This document shows, piece after piece, positions 11,987 to 23,412 of a stretch of DNA of 64,000 nucleotides (within the stretch, counting starts at the first letter, position 1; the number at the start of each line of letters is the position of its first letter). The position numbers were made by a program, and so were the translations under genes. The notes below the pieces were generated by a model. That model had not been told where the DNA came from. It worked only from the letters and a program-made list of their open reading frames with translations, and ran no database searches. The stretch spans positions 15,806,001-15,870,000 of the forward strand of contig CM043698.1 of assembly GCA_023935145.1 (NCBI GenBank). The letters run 5' to 3'. The DNA comes from Bretschneidera sinensis (Eukaryota; Streptophyta; Magnoliopsida; Brassicales; Akaniaceae).

Positions 11987-14900
11987 ATGGCACTGCAACA
12001 TTCAATGATGTTCCAGCATTTGTTCTCACCTGTAAAAGAGAACGGTTTGATTGTTTTACCTTCGTTTTCCGGTATTCCTCCTCGGTTCCAAAACAAAAGA
12101 ATCAACTATGAGGTTTCGTCCTCGAGATTGGAGGGTTTCAGTCTCTCACCAAGCTCTCTAAAGTTGCCTTTTTGGGTTTGTTCCTAACAACGCTTTTTTT
12201 TCCCTTCCCTCTCATGTTTCTAAAAGTTTTTCAAGTTTGCTTAAGAAAAATATGTATCGTACATATCTGATTGAGATCAGTTGTGTTCTAAAAAAGTAGG
12301 GCAGTAGATTTAGAAGAAACAGATTTGTAAAAGCTTCTGGGATGGTAGAAAAATTTGGAAGGAAAGGGCAAGGAGACGAATCAAGTGATAGTGATGATGA
12401 TGAGGATGGTAACTCTGTCAAAAGATTACGGGATGATTCTTATCTTCTTGATGATGAAGATAGACGTGAATGGAGAAGGAAGATTCGGAAAGTGATTGAT
12501 CAGTATCCTGATATTGAAGATGAGGTTGACCTTGACGAAAGGAGGAAGAAGATGCAGAAGCTTCTTGCTGATTACCCTCTTGTAATGGAGGAGGATGATC
12601 CTGATTGGCCTGAAGATGCAGACGGGCGGGGTTTCAATTTGGGTCAATTTTTCGACAAGATTACAATAAAGAATGTCAAGAAGGACGACGAAGAGAACTA
12701 TGATAGTGAGAACGAAATAGTATGGCAAGATGATGACTATATACGTCCAATCAAAGACATCACTTCAGCAGAGTGGGAAGAGACTGTCTTCAAAGACATC
12801 AGTCCTCTAATTGTTCTTGTGCATAACCGGTATAAAAGGTTAGTTTTTCTTAATCTCTCTTTTCATTTCTGCTTCTTTCTTGCTGCATTACCTTATCCAA
12901 TTTGAATGAATGTGCTTAATGCCTTAACTACCAATTAAAAAGCATATGTATCATTGCCTTTAGTCTGCTACTCTCAAATAATACCGGTGTTATAATGTCA
13001 GATTGATTTTCTTCTGGCAGTATTATCTTTATTTTCTGAGCACCTTTAGGATGCTCTGGTTGTCCTACTGGCCCAGAGAAAATGCTCCAGAATAATACTC
13101 TGGCTTCAAAGCATCTCTCCGATAATCTCACCTCTTTTGCAATATATAGGCACAAGGCTTAGTTAGTGATCTATGAAGTTACCAATTTGAAAGCATGGTT
13201 TATTATGTAATCTTTATAACTTATCAAAAAAACTATGTAATCTTTATAAAGTTTCCATTTTCCTTTAAGGTATTTTGTGGCGGCTGTGTGTTTATGATTG
13301 AAAAAATGTATGTAGTTTCATGATCCTAATTTAATGAGATAGCTATTACTAAGAAGAGGTTGCTTTCCTCCTCCCCTTCCTTTTTCCTGCATTTGGTTTT
13401 TATGTGGTCATCTTTGAGAAAAGAACCAGAGTGCTTGTGTTTTACTTCATCGAATTGGTAAAGAAGCTACTTTTCCCTAGTGCTATTTTTATATTAAGTT
13501 TTCCCTAGCGCTATTATTACCATTCTCCATGTCTAATAAAGCTTCCTGTATCTTTCTTTCGAACTGGCTCAAAGGACATTTAAGAGAGAGATTTCCAAAT
13601 AATTTGGCCTTTAGTATTTGAAGACTATTCAATTCTCATTTCAACAAAAGTCTAGGAAAAGTGTTAGACGTGCCCCTTAACAGGCAGAATTTTTAGAAGA
13701 TCACTAAATGCTATATGAAAAGCACCTATTGGTTTGATTTAACAAATTACTTTTGGGATAGAGGCCTTAAAGCAAAAGAAGTATGTTGTGAAGTAGCCTT
13801 TGCATTGGCCTATGAAGAAGGGTCCTAATGTCTAATTGCACCTCCACTTTCTGACTGGCACCATACTGTATAGCTCAGAGAACTTTTTAGGATTACTCTT
13901 TACAAATATGAAGTACCAAGCGAAGAGATAGACTCCAAGAAAAGTATATTCATAAGATTTTACAACTAAAACTCTCTCTCTCTCTCTCTCTCTTATTATG
14001 GCTGCTCTATTTAAATGGGTAGAGCTGTTTTCTATTTAATCCACTTTGTGCATTGTCATACTTTCTGTCAGTTTCATCTTCATTGAGCCTGACACTGGTG
14101 GCTACGCTGTTCATGTGTTTTTTGTTAGTGATCTTCTCCATCTTCTTGCCAAGGTGGATTTTTTACATGAAGTAGTCATGTCCTTAGGGAGCTTAGCAAT
14201 GCTCAAAATGGCACATTGAATTCATATCGTCTAATGGTTTTATTTATTTCGTTTCGTAGTTTTTATTTTTATCTATCCACTTACCTTCTATCATGATTGA
14301 AATGGTTAATCAATAGAGTTGGCTTCGTTATGAAGATAAATTAGGTTGTTGCTATTAAAACAAACTCTCAAATATTTTAGGGTCTATTCGTTACACGAGA
14401 ACTCAATGTAGAAGTTATAAATTCCTAGGAATTGACAAAACTTTGTGATACCGTGCAGTAGGGAAGAACTGAAAAGAAACAGAGAAATTAAAGATAGATG
14501 ATCCAAATCACATGGATTTGCCCAAATCACATGGGAACAATAAACCAAATCACATGAAACAATAGTCCAAATCACATGGACAATTCAACACTCAATCACA
14601 TTGTATGAAAAATGATATTTAGTCTGAATTCATTCATAAGTTGTTGAATAACAAATGAATCTCCTATATATATAGGAGAATCCTAACCTAAAGATAAAGA
14701 TTAAATCATAAAAAGATAAAAACAACAGATCAAATAATAATGGAAGAAGATAAGGCTAATCCTAATCCTATTCAAATAAGGAAGCTAACTAAGACAATAA
14801 TTCTTAATATTTTCAATTACATAATTATCCCAATATCCCCCAATTCCTAGATTAAAATCTCTAATCCTAATCTTCCTCGTGTTCCCCATTACTTTGGTTG

Positions 14901-16095
14901 ATCGTTTAACAAAATTCATGAGAATTATAATTTCCGTGGAAATCACAATTCCCATAAAATATGAGAATTCTAACTCCCATCAAATAGATGAGAAATGGCA
15001 ATTCTCACTTTCTCATCGTAACAAGATTTATACATCAAATTAAAATTTGTTCTAAAATTAAAAACTTATCTTAAAAATAATTTTTTAAAACTTATTTTAT
15101 TTTTTTAAAAAAAGAATGTTGTAACTTAAAAGGTTTTTAGTCATTTCAAGAAATAATTTTTAATCTAAGTTTCACATTAAAATGTTAAGTTAATGCTAAA
15201 TGATAATGTTACGTCAATGCAAAATTGTAATAATATGAATTATATTATTAAAATTAAACTCGTTTTCACTAAAAATGTGTCAAAGTTACTTATAAAAAAA
15301 ATGTGTCAAAGTTTCTAGTAGATATCTCAAATTCTAAATGCATCTGAATAATAAAAAAATAGTTTTCAAGAAATATAATTCTTAAGAGTTTAAAATCTTG
15401 AGAATCAATGATTCACAAGAAATAGAACTCTCGTAACCCGTAGTTATTTGGGAATATGTTCTAATTGAGGGAGGGTGATGCATCTGAGCTAACATTCTAT
15501 ATTAAACAACACATGGAACTACATCTAAGTCTGAAATATTCAGAATTAAATAATTTTAAATTCTGACAAAAGATATCATTCTTTGCAGGCCAAAGGAAAA
15601 TGAAAAAGTTCGGGACAAACTAGAGAAAGCTGTACACATCATATGGAACTGCAGGCTACCTTCACCAAGAGTAAATAAAGCCACCTGACAACTTCAAATA
15701 CTCTTCATTTTTCTTTAAATTCATTGTGCCTAATGTTATAATTCCTTTATCAGTGTGTTGCAGTTGATGCAGTAGTTGAGCCCGATTTGGTCTCTGCTCT
15801 GCAAGTGTCTGTCTTTCCAGAAATTATATTCACTAAAGCCGGAAAGATATTATACCGTGAGAAAGGTAAATTCATAAGTAAGAAAACTAGTAATTTTTAC
15901 TTTTTGTCTCTGCCAGATATTTATAATTTGAACTCTGCTGGCTGTTCAGCTATCCGAACTGCAGATGAGCTGTCCAAAATTATGGCATTCTTTTATTATG
16001 GAGCTGCCAAACCACCTTGTTTGAGTGGCATCGGGAATAGCCAGGAACCTGTCCAATCTGTTGCCATCACAGGCAATGGTGCTAAGCTATCTTGA
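11987..16095 (+). CDS. MRL7/MRL7L-type thioredoxin-fold protein, plastid (RCB/NCP family)
   Basis: This family (Arabidopsis MRL7/SVR4/RCB and MRL7L/NCP) is plastid or dual nuclear/plastid targeted and supports assembly of plastid-encoded RNA polymerase and chloroplast biogenesis. Five exons: 11987-12175, 12300-12838, 15589-15670, 15754-15865, 15950-16095, joining in phase to 355 aa. The order is a transit peptide; an acidic Ser/Asp-rich segment from about residue 85 (DESSDSDDDEDG); DWPEDADGRGFNLGQFFDKI; then a thioredoxin-like domain from about residue 228 (SPLIVLVHNRYKRPKEN, LPSPRCVAVDAVVE, VSVFPEIIFTKAGKILY, ELSKIMAFFYYGAAKP). There is no CxxC active site, which is normal for this family, so it is not a redox thioredoxin. 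An acceptor at about 11982 suggests a leader intron. I cannot decide between the two paralogues. Confidence 0.92.
13972..13993. repeat. (CT)11 microsatellite in MRL7-type intron 2
   Basis: An uninterrupted 22-bp CT dinucleotide run within the 2.75-kb intron between exons 2 and 3. Confidence 0.95.
14384..14900 (-). mobile_element. Degenerate LTR-type retroelement fragment in MRL7-type intron 2
   Basis: On the minus strand the order is TTGGGGGATATTGGG, a TATA-like TCCTATATATATAGGAG, then AACAACTTATGAATG, four copies of a CCAAATCACATG(G) word (plus orientation, about 14502-14580), and finally GGTATCACAAAG at about 14444-14455, which weakly resembles an initiator-Met tRNA primer-binding site (TGGTATCAGAG). 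This resembles an LTR followed by a decayed PBS. No coding region or second LTR was found, and the call is tentative. Confidence 0.35.
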
Positions 16096-16149
16096 CAACG
16101 AGGTCATTCCTCTTATAGGTGCCCAGAATATTATGTATGAAATAGTAAT

Positions 16150-19130
16150 ACGTGTAGCTACATTTGCTATATAATGGGCGGATCTTATATGGTGTAAGTT
16201 AGAAAAAGGAGGAGACTAGCTGTTTATGTTATATTTTAAGGCTCGACTTTTTTTCTCCTCTTATCTAAATGCATTCCAATCTATATCTGAAGTCTGCAAT
16301 TAGTTGGCAAGTTTCGGTCCGTATTTTTGTTCTTGAAGATCAGGAATGTCTGTTTGATTGTTTGAACGTGGAGTTGTGGAACAGTTTTGTTCTTGTACAA
16401 GGAACAAAAGGAGCAAATGCCTTTTTTTAATGAGGTGCCCAAGGATTTGAAGGTAATATTCATCTTTGGGAGTACAAGTCCCAACGAACCAAAATGGTGC
16501 TCAGCCTAGCATGGTTAAGGTTGCAATACCAAATGGCCATTCTTTTGGTTCGGCAAGAACTTTGCAATACCACGTGTTCAAAATTTGGAAGAATATCGTT
16601 TATGGTTATGAGGATTTTTTTGATGGAAAATTAATGCTTTCCACAAAAATAAGTAAAAGTTTTTTTCCTTTTTTTGGTGACTGGAATCCAGTCATCTGAC
16701 ACCCTTTATTTTGGAAATGATTCACACACTCAATATTAGATCTTGAATCTAACAACCTTGAGATGTGCACTATTGAACTGATATCACACTTAAAGATGAT
16801 TCAAAATGATACGTAATGAGTCCAAAGGTTTAAAATCCATGATTGTGTGTCAGTTGGTCAAAGACCTTGATTTGGCATCAGAGCACAGGTTTAGCTTCCC
16901 AGATTTGAGCTACAGAAGAGTGGTGATCATTTACAGTCTTGAAGGTTAAAAACCTTGATTTTACCAACGCAGGAAGTTGATTGTGGAATCTGTGAAGCAG
17001 CGGATCTAGTCATCTGAGAAGGCAAGTGTAAGTAGTTTTCTTTCTTCTCTTTTTTAGTTGGAAATTTAAAAATTAGTTGTAGTTCGCTTTACAATTTACA
17101 TGCAGAGCATTGTAAGAGATTTCATTTTTGTTTATTTTAGCAGGTAGGAAGAGATTCTATCAAGAGAAAAGAGGGGGGGGAGATAAAGAGAGTGAAAAGG
17201 CTACAACTTCCATCCTTTCCTTTCCCCTCAAAAGCTTTCTGCCTGCCAAAAGGAGTGTAGAGTTTTCTGTTACAATCTACTCTTAAAATGTTTGCTAATT
17301 TAAATTGGTTGGGGTTTGAACTTGAGACCTCTTTATGGGAGGAGATGTGTGGCTACCAATTGGGAAAATGCCCCAGCCACTCTTTAATTGCATGATTTGG
17401 AACATTATTTTTTTTACTATCTTAGTTCTTCTCGTCTCAAATTCACATTTTCCTTACATGTACTGAAGTATATCAAAGATTTATTTTTTTATTTTTGTTA
17501 TCTTTTCAGTTTTTCATAACTCTTGGTAAGGTTTACTCTATATTTCTAGTTATGTGATAACCTAATACATTTTGTACGTGACAAACTTTTGTCTGCTCTG
17601 TAATCATCAACTGTTCTGGGTTTGCATGACTCAAAGGATTTAAATATTTTCCAGTGAATTGCAAAGGAGCCATAAACAAGATCTCCAACAGGTTTTTTTT
17701 TTTTTTTTATAACTTTCTTGTTTGCTAAAATGTATTGAATTTCATGTTTGTATGTCAAGAGTAGTTGATACTTGTGATTGTTGAGAAAACTGTTAAAACA
17801 GGGCTTTCTTATCTTTATAAATTTGTATATACCTCTTTTATTCTGAAATTTATTGTTAGCTTAATTGTTTTATAGGTTTTCTACTTGCAGTCAAACCATG
17901 GCTTTGAGATAACTCCCTGGCCTTTGCATGTGTCTGGAAAGGGGAAGCAGGCTGCAGATAATTGAGCAACTTAGGTCATTTGACTAGGAGGAATAATTTT
18001 TTTTAAGAGATCTTATGAAGACAATTCAAGAAGATAGGTTGGTGGATGAGAATATCACACAGTGAAGTATAGGACTAGTAATACTAGTATTTTTTAATCT
18101 AACTACAGGCAAAATAACAGAAAATCTTAAAAGAAAGAGGGAAGCAAAAATAAAAGGTTTGAAATAGCCCATTCTCAGATCATATGGATTGAGGATGCAG
18201 ATTTACACCCTAATTGGAATTTTAATGGCTTTATTGTTTTCTAGCTTGCTTTGACTGCAATTTACAATTGATATTTTTGTTACTATTGCCTCTTTGGTTT
18301 ACAACCTGCCTTTGGCATGAGTTGAGAAATCTACTGAAAGTGGTGACTTGGATTTTAAGTAGTTGTTGCATCTGCATGCACCTTCCCATAGAATCATTAT
18401 CATAATTACTGCATTTGCGGAAAGTTTGAACACAAAGAGGTGATCAGGTCTATTCCTACTGATTCTCAATTCTCTGATGCTTTCTTGAAATTCTAGGTAA
18501 ATGAAAGCTTCAATAGGAGCATATGGATAGCGGATGCAGATTCACAGCTAGTCTGCTTAGATACCAGATTTGACCTAACTGCATTGTGCAATTGAGTTTG
18601 AGGATTAGAAAAAATTGGAATCATCTTAGAATTGATTTTCCCAGTGTAAATAATGAAAAAGAAAAACCAGTTTCAAGAATTCTAGAGGAAATAAATAAAT
18701 ATCTGTTATGTAACCAGACTATCTGAGTTATTCATTTATTCTCTTTAATGAGTTCCATTCTTTTGGCTCATTTTTTTTTTTTTTTAGTTTTTTGAATTTA
18801 ACAAACATGGCATTTGGAATTATTGAAAGATATATGTCACTTTATTTGTTTCGGTATAAACTATTATGTTATGGCGTACTCCATTTGTTACCACTTCAGT
18901 AGTGCTTAAGTGCATTTTGTTGTTGATTCGTGGTGTGTAGTAATGTGAAGATAATTTTTTGAATAAAATGCTAAGTACTGAACATAGAAAAACGTTTACA
19001 AATCCAAAATAGTTGTATAGGAACAACCTCTAGCTGTTTTACCCTAGGACTACCAAGGCTAGAAGTATTGAGCTAAAGTCTTGCATTATAACTGATTAAG
19101 TACATCTGTGTCTGCTTTTCCTTAGAAGAT
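16150..19130. other. Intergenic DNA between the MRL7-type gene and the CNL pseudogene
   Basis: Holds the 3' UTR of the left gene and a SINE-like sequence at 17300-17395. Two similar segments starting near 18180 and 18518 share CATATGGAT..GGATGCAGATT and TTTGAC..CTGCA..TT..CAATTG, so a diverged direct repeat about 338 bp apart. No gene was recognised. Confidence 0.5.
17300..17395 (-). mobile_element. tRNA-derived SINE fragment
   Basis: On the minus strand the sequence has an A-box-like CCCAATTGGTAGCCACAC (17364-17347), then CCCATAAAGAGGTCTC, then a B-box-like AAGTTCAAACCCC (to 17311). The A-to-B spacing and the word order are those of plant tRNA-related SINEs. The rest of the element is not delimited. 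Confidence 0.5.
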
Positions 19131-19837
19131 CTCTTTGCCATCATCCCTTTCTCAGGGATGTGTGCTGTTTCGGTGCCGTCTTCCCTTCTTTCTGGTACTC
19201 CGATGTGAGAAGATTACAGACATCAATATCTAGCTACAAGGCATTGCAGGAAACCCATCTTCTGACCATGATGCAAGTTTAGGGACGTTGCTCATATGAA
19301 ACTAAAAAGAGGTGAAATTGTACAGCCCAGTTGGTAAGGTATTGAGATTCTCACACCCAAATATTGAAATCCATTTCAGAGTCCTGGTAAGTCTTCTTTG
19401 GCAAGGATTCTAGGCGGGAACACTTCCTGATCTCTAAATGTTGAAGAGATCTGAGATTGTGCAGTTCCTGCATTCTTTGATCACAAGATCTGGAAATGAC
19501 TTGAGCTTCTCAGCATTACTGATCTCAAAAGCTCTTAGAGAAATTTTCTGAACCAGTGGCAATCCATAAAGACATGATCTCACCACAATTGTCTTTTCTT
19601 AATTCTCGAAGTTCTCCTTGGTTCTTAAAGAGATGCGTGATCATGCAACGGTTCTAATGAATCACATTGATTTATTCCAGCTGAGGACAGCTTCTAAGAC
19701 AAGCTGTCTCAATAAAGGGTATTCTTTACTTTCTGTCGGCTCTTAGTCACTTAGAAAGAAAGGACCTGGATCTAATCATGTTTTTGCATTTCTTGGAATC
19801 AATGTTTAGCAAAGATGGAAAGAGGTGGGGCAGCTGC

Positions 19838-20476
19838 TGTTAGGCATAATGCCCCAAGTTTGGGAGAAACTTGAGCTTGGAGAGTCCGCCAAGCAAAAAC
19901 CCAATATATGATGTAGGAGGCTATATGAACCCAAAAGCTTAAACTAATTGGTTCTGGTTCCACCATCATATATATGTCACTCACTTATCTAGTTAATTTT
20001 TCACATCTTTTTACTCACATGTGAATATTCCAAACAAACTCCCCTTCACGTGTGAGTCCATTGCTCCCCCTCGTCATCATGTTTACACCAACTCCAAACT
20101 CGCACCATAGTCTAACAAACACACTTGAAAAGTCACCCGTTCTCCTATCGGAGTCAGAGAACCACACACCAACTTTCAACGAGCTCGATAGACTCTGCCT
20201 TGCGAATCACACAGACTTCATCGTGCGAGCATCACCCACTCGTTATACAAGTCACATTGTTTGCGCTACACGAGTCCCTCGAGCTCCCCCTGTTGTTTGA
20301 TTATACCACCGTGAGCATCCTGGAGTTAACTGCATGATCTAGTTATGCTTAGTCGAACCGTTGGCTCTGATATCACTTGTTAGGCATAATGACCCAAGTT
20401 TAACTTGGGCTTGGAGAGTCCGCAAAGTAAAAGTCCAATATATAATGTAGGAGACTATATGAACGCAAAAGCTCAG
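19838..20476 (-). mobile_element. Short non-autonomous (TRIM-like) LTR retroelement inside the CNL pseudogene
   Basis: Read on the minus strand: a right-hand 5' LTR ending in CCTAACA at 20378, a 2-nt spacer, then TGATATCAGAGCCAA (20375-20361), which is one mismatch from the initiator-Met tRNA primer-binding site TGGTATCAGAGCC. An internal region of about 340 bp has no gag or pol. A purine tract GTGAAGGGGAG (20049-20039) precedes a left-hand 3' LTR at 19838-20036, 199 bp, with TG..CA ends (minus: TGTTTGG..CCTAACA). The two LTRs align for about 100 bp (TGTTAGGCATAATG, GGCTTGGAGAGTCCGC and so on). Beyond about 20476 the right LTR is replaced by unrelated sequence. Confidence 0.65.
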
Positions 20477-20760
20477 ACCCTGTACATGTTCTGGGTCTGG
20501 TTTTTTACTTGATCGTTTGGACTTGGGCCCATGAATAGCCGTGGTTTTGTAACAAGGCGAAAACTCTAATAAGGGCGTATTAAGTTGCTTATAAATACTC
20601 TTTCTGTACTGAGTGCACATTGTAACGAGAGATTTGTGATGTTGATAATAGTGAAACTTCTGACAGGATGTAACCCTATTGTGAGGTGAACCTGGGTTTA
20701 TTTTTTCCTGTTTATAATTCGTGTAATTGACAGGTCTCGAATCGTTCAGCTGTGACAACT
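20477..20760 (+). mobile_element. LTR-like sequence abutting the TRIM-like element
   Basis: In plus orientation this has GTTGCTTATAAATACTC (TATA-box-like), then GTAACGAGAG, then GGATGTAACCCTATTGTGAG and GTGAACCTGGGTT, an order seen in U3-R-U5 of Copia-type LTRs. No PBS or second copy was seen. It may be a truncated LTR of another family, joined to the right LTR of the neighbouring element. The assignment is by resemblance only. Confidence 0.35.
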
Positions 20761-21859
20761 TGAGACAATTCCAAATGGTAAGTTCAGTGAAACAAGCAAA
20801 TTCTCTTGTTGGTTCAGTGTCAGCAAAGTGACTGACAATACGACCTCTGGACTGCTGCTAATCCCTCTTAACTTCAGGCAATACAACCCCTGTAACTTCA
20901 GGTAATGAAGTAATTAAAGCCTTGGGAGTGTCATTAATTCTCTGCAGTCTTGCATCTCCGGTTTTACCAATATGGGAAATAGCTTGACAATTTTCTTACC
21001 AATTCCTACTGGGTTTTGACTTTTGATGCTCGTAGGAACTTTTATTTGGAAATGCACATTGGATAAATAACTGACAATCTTCCTCAGACAATGGCCTCAA
21101 GTGATGAGTATCGAGTGCTTGTCATTATAAGAAACTTTCACTTTCCTGGTAGTTCTGATGACTTTTTTTGCTTTTCCTCCAGCTTCAAATGGGGCTTGTA
21201 ATTCAGCCCACTCTGCTTCAAAATGTCCAAGACAATAAATAGTCTTTTATCTCAAATTGTCTTCTGATTCTTTCAACTTTATATCATTTGTTCAAAACCT
21301 CCCATACCAGCTACTGAAATAATGACGATATTAGTTCTTGTAACTGGCTCCATCTTATAGAAGCAGCTCCATTATCTTTTCCTTGTCCCCCTCTTTCCCA
21401 TAAAGGCATCGCATATCTACTAATGGACTTGCTTGTTAGTCATTCTCTATTTTGAATCATTCTTTCATCAAGGGTCAAGACCTTTTTGTAGATCAAGATC
21501 TGTTCTTTCTTTTGCAATTTCATCTAATTTATTCTTATTATCTTGTATTTTAGATGTGACTGTGAGTTAGAACGATGCCATGTTTCGGTTAAGACTTTGA
21601 GAGAAGGAAGGCATAATGCTCCATTTCTGATTCATGTTTGTTTGAGTTTTAACTTCCAGTCTCAATCTTTGTACTTCAGTAGCAAACTCATCGAATACAT
21701 CATCTGCATCAAAAAGCTACATCCTTGGGGTCTTGTAGTCACATTTTCTGTGTCATGTTATTGTTACTTTGCCTCTGCATCATTTAGCACTCCTGGATCT
21801 TCGATAACATGCTGCCTAATCTTCTGAGGTCTTTATTAACGCCTCAAAGATGGATTTTA

Positions 21860-22580
21860 GTCTTAGGTATATCAAGTTCTTTTCATTGAAATATCTAAGA
21901 CACTTGATTTCAACATTTTGGCAGGCTCCAGTGTTGACCTAGCCACCTAGGGTGTAAGTATATTGGACTGGAAAAGGAAATTTACTCAGTAGCTTATGTG
22001 GACACAACCAGAAACCAAAAAATACTAGGAACTTTAGCTTTGACTTTGATATCAATTCTGAGCCTTTTCAGGAGGCTCAAATTGATGCTTCCACAATTTA
22101 TGGTGATTCAACCAGGCTATGCCTGAGTATGGGCTTGGTTAATTTAGTTTAGTCTGTATCTCTAGGGTCCTTTTAGTTTTTTACGCAAAAATGATTCTAA
22201 GGTACATTATGAACAAGAAATACATAAAATAATCAGTAATTATTCAGATATGCTTGGTTGTAGTGACATTGCGTATGGTTTAGGATAGCTTCTATATATA
22301 GTTTCACAGTTTGATTGTTTGAGAATTTACCCGTCAAAACCGCAAGGAGATCCTTAATTTCTTTCCCCCTTGTAGTTGATGCAGTTCTTGACAAGAAGAA
22401 AAATCAAATCTATACTACTACCACAAGTGTCTGGTCTCTTATTTCAGTACATGAAGTTAAGTAAATCTTAATTTAGGAATGGTGACTCTGACAAATGTAT
22501 TTATTTCCAGACATAGGGCATCACGTGTTCATAGTTTTGAATTAATTGCTTCTAGAAGTACTCCAGATTGTGATTCTATG
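21860..22580. other. Intergenic DNA between the CNL pseudogene and the secreted-protein gene
   Basis: It holds what should be the 5' flank of the dead CNL gene and the 3' UTR of the minus-strand gene on the right. No ORF, repeat or RNA gene was recognised. Confidence 0.5.
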
Positions 22581-22585
22581 AGAAT

Positions 22586-23328
22586 TTACTCATTGTGAAC
22601 ACCACAACAGCAGAAGGCTTTGTGGTAATGAAAACGGAAGGCAAACAGCTGGTAAGGGTTTGAGCCATCAAACTTGCAATCAGCCACACCCACGGTATGT
22701 TTCTCTGTCTTCCCTCCAAAAACTGTGAGGCATTTTCCTGTACTACGATTGGCCCAGAATCTGAATTCTCTGTGGTTTAACCCCTTTGGTGGATTGAAGG
22801 ATTTCCAGTCTGCCTCAGCTAAGCTCTCCAGGGAATTCAGTGAGCGAAGGCTTACCTTGCCATGCTTGTCCACAGTGAGATAGCTTTGTCCACCTGAGCA
22901 TTTGTCCATGTAGTTGCTAAATCTGCGGTACATTGAAGAATTGTCTTTCTATTTTATCAAACAGCAGCTAAGAGATATGGGTTGGTTAAAAAATAGGGGA
23001 CAGTTTACATTTACCTGTGGTAACCAGAAGCCGAACCAGAAGTAGATTTCCAGCCAAAATAAGCATTATATGTTGACTCGCCACCTACGATGTTTGGTAC
23101 TGAGTATATACCTCTATCGTTCATACCAACGTAATCGGATTGTAATGCACCAGCAATGAGTGTATCATCAAATGCTGTCATGTGGGGGTAAGCTTCACTT
23201 GCAGGGCATTTACTTGAGTCACAAGAGGAGCACTGGCTACAAAGTTGGTCACTCTTCAAGCCTGCAGTGCCTTCAACAAGGGTCATAACTATGAAAAAGA
23301 GGCAGAGAGAGAGACAGTATCTCTCCAT
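22586..23328 (-). CDS. Secreted Cys-rich protein with a possible beta-trefoil-like C-terminal part, function unknown
   Basis: Two exons, 23328..23015 and 22922..22586, join in phase (AG plus A gives Arg) to 216 aa. The ATG at 23328 is chosen because the next residues form a signal peptide (MERYCLSLCLFFIVMTLVEG). The frame stays open upstream, but a TATA box lies there, so the longer version is unlikely. The mature N-terminus is rich in Cys (LCSQCSSCDSSKCP), followed by AFDDTLIAGALQSDYVGMND. The second exon has SYLTVDKHGKVSLRSL and FRFWANRSTGKCLTVFGG, which resemble ricin-B-type beta-trefoil strands, and ends in HKAFCCCGVHNE. I do not recognise the family; a carbohydrate-binding role is only a guess. 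It probably enters the secretory pathway. Confidence 0.75.
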
Positions 23329-23402
23329 GTTTATGATTTTTTTCTTTTGCCTTAATGTTTCCCTATTTCTCTGTTGCATGATTTTCTTGGGCTGAAATAA
23401 TG

Positions 23403-23412
23403 TATTTATATA
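23403..23412 (-). promoter_or_regulatory. TATA box of the secreted-protein gene
   Basis: TATATAAATA on the minus strand, 75 bp upstream of the ATG at 23328. This predicts transcription starting near 23375 and excludes the upstream part of the open frame from the coding sequence. Confidence 0.6.

Larger units (their letters stand above)
19140..21850 (-). pseudogene. CNL (CC-NB-LRR) disease-resistance pseudogene, interrupted by a retroelement
   Basis: The minus strand carries pieces of a CC-NB-LRR immune receptor in the right order but many frames. Rx N-terminal coiled coil: GVNKDLRRLGSMLSKIQ (about 21843-21793), GVLNDAEAK, DADDVFDEFATEVQRLRLE (about 21710-21655). Linker and P-loop region: GDKEKIMELLL (about 21400-21365) and NIVIISVAGMGG, where the GKTT of the P-loop is missing. 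Kinase-2: RLFIVLD (about 21245). Then AEWAELQAPFEAGGK, KVIRTTRKVKVS (RNBS-B) and HHLRPLSEEDCQLF (about 21110-21065). LRRs after the insertion: CDSLEPLHD, FEISNAEKLKSFPDL, LRSLQHLEIRKCSRLESLPK and ISIFGCENLNTLPTGLYN (19740-19320). Multiple stops, frameshifts and internal deletions rule out function. An LTR element sits between the NB-ARC and LRR parts. Confidence 0.85.

Noticed and set aside
19318..19375. tRNA/SINE-like A-box (CAGCCCAGTTGGTAAGG)
   Set aside because: On the minus strand the same bases encode an LRR unit (ISIFGCENLNTLPTGLYN) of the CNL pseudogene.
20052..20337. Plus-strand ORFs of 82 and 70 aa
   Set aside because: They lie in the non-coding interior of the TRIM-like element.
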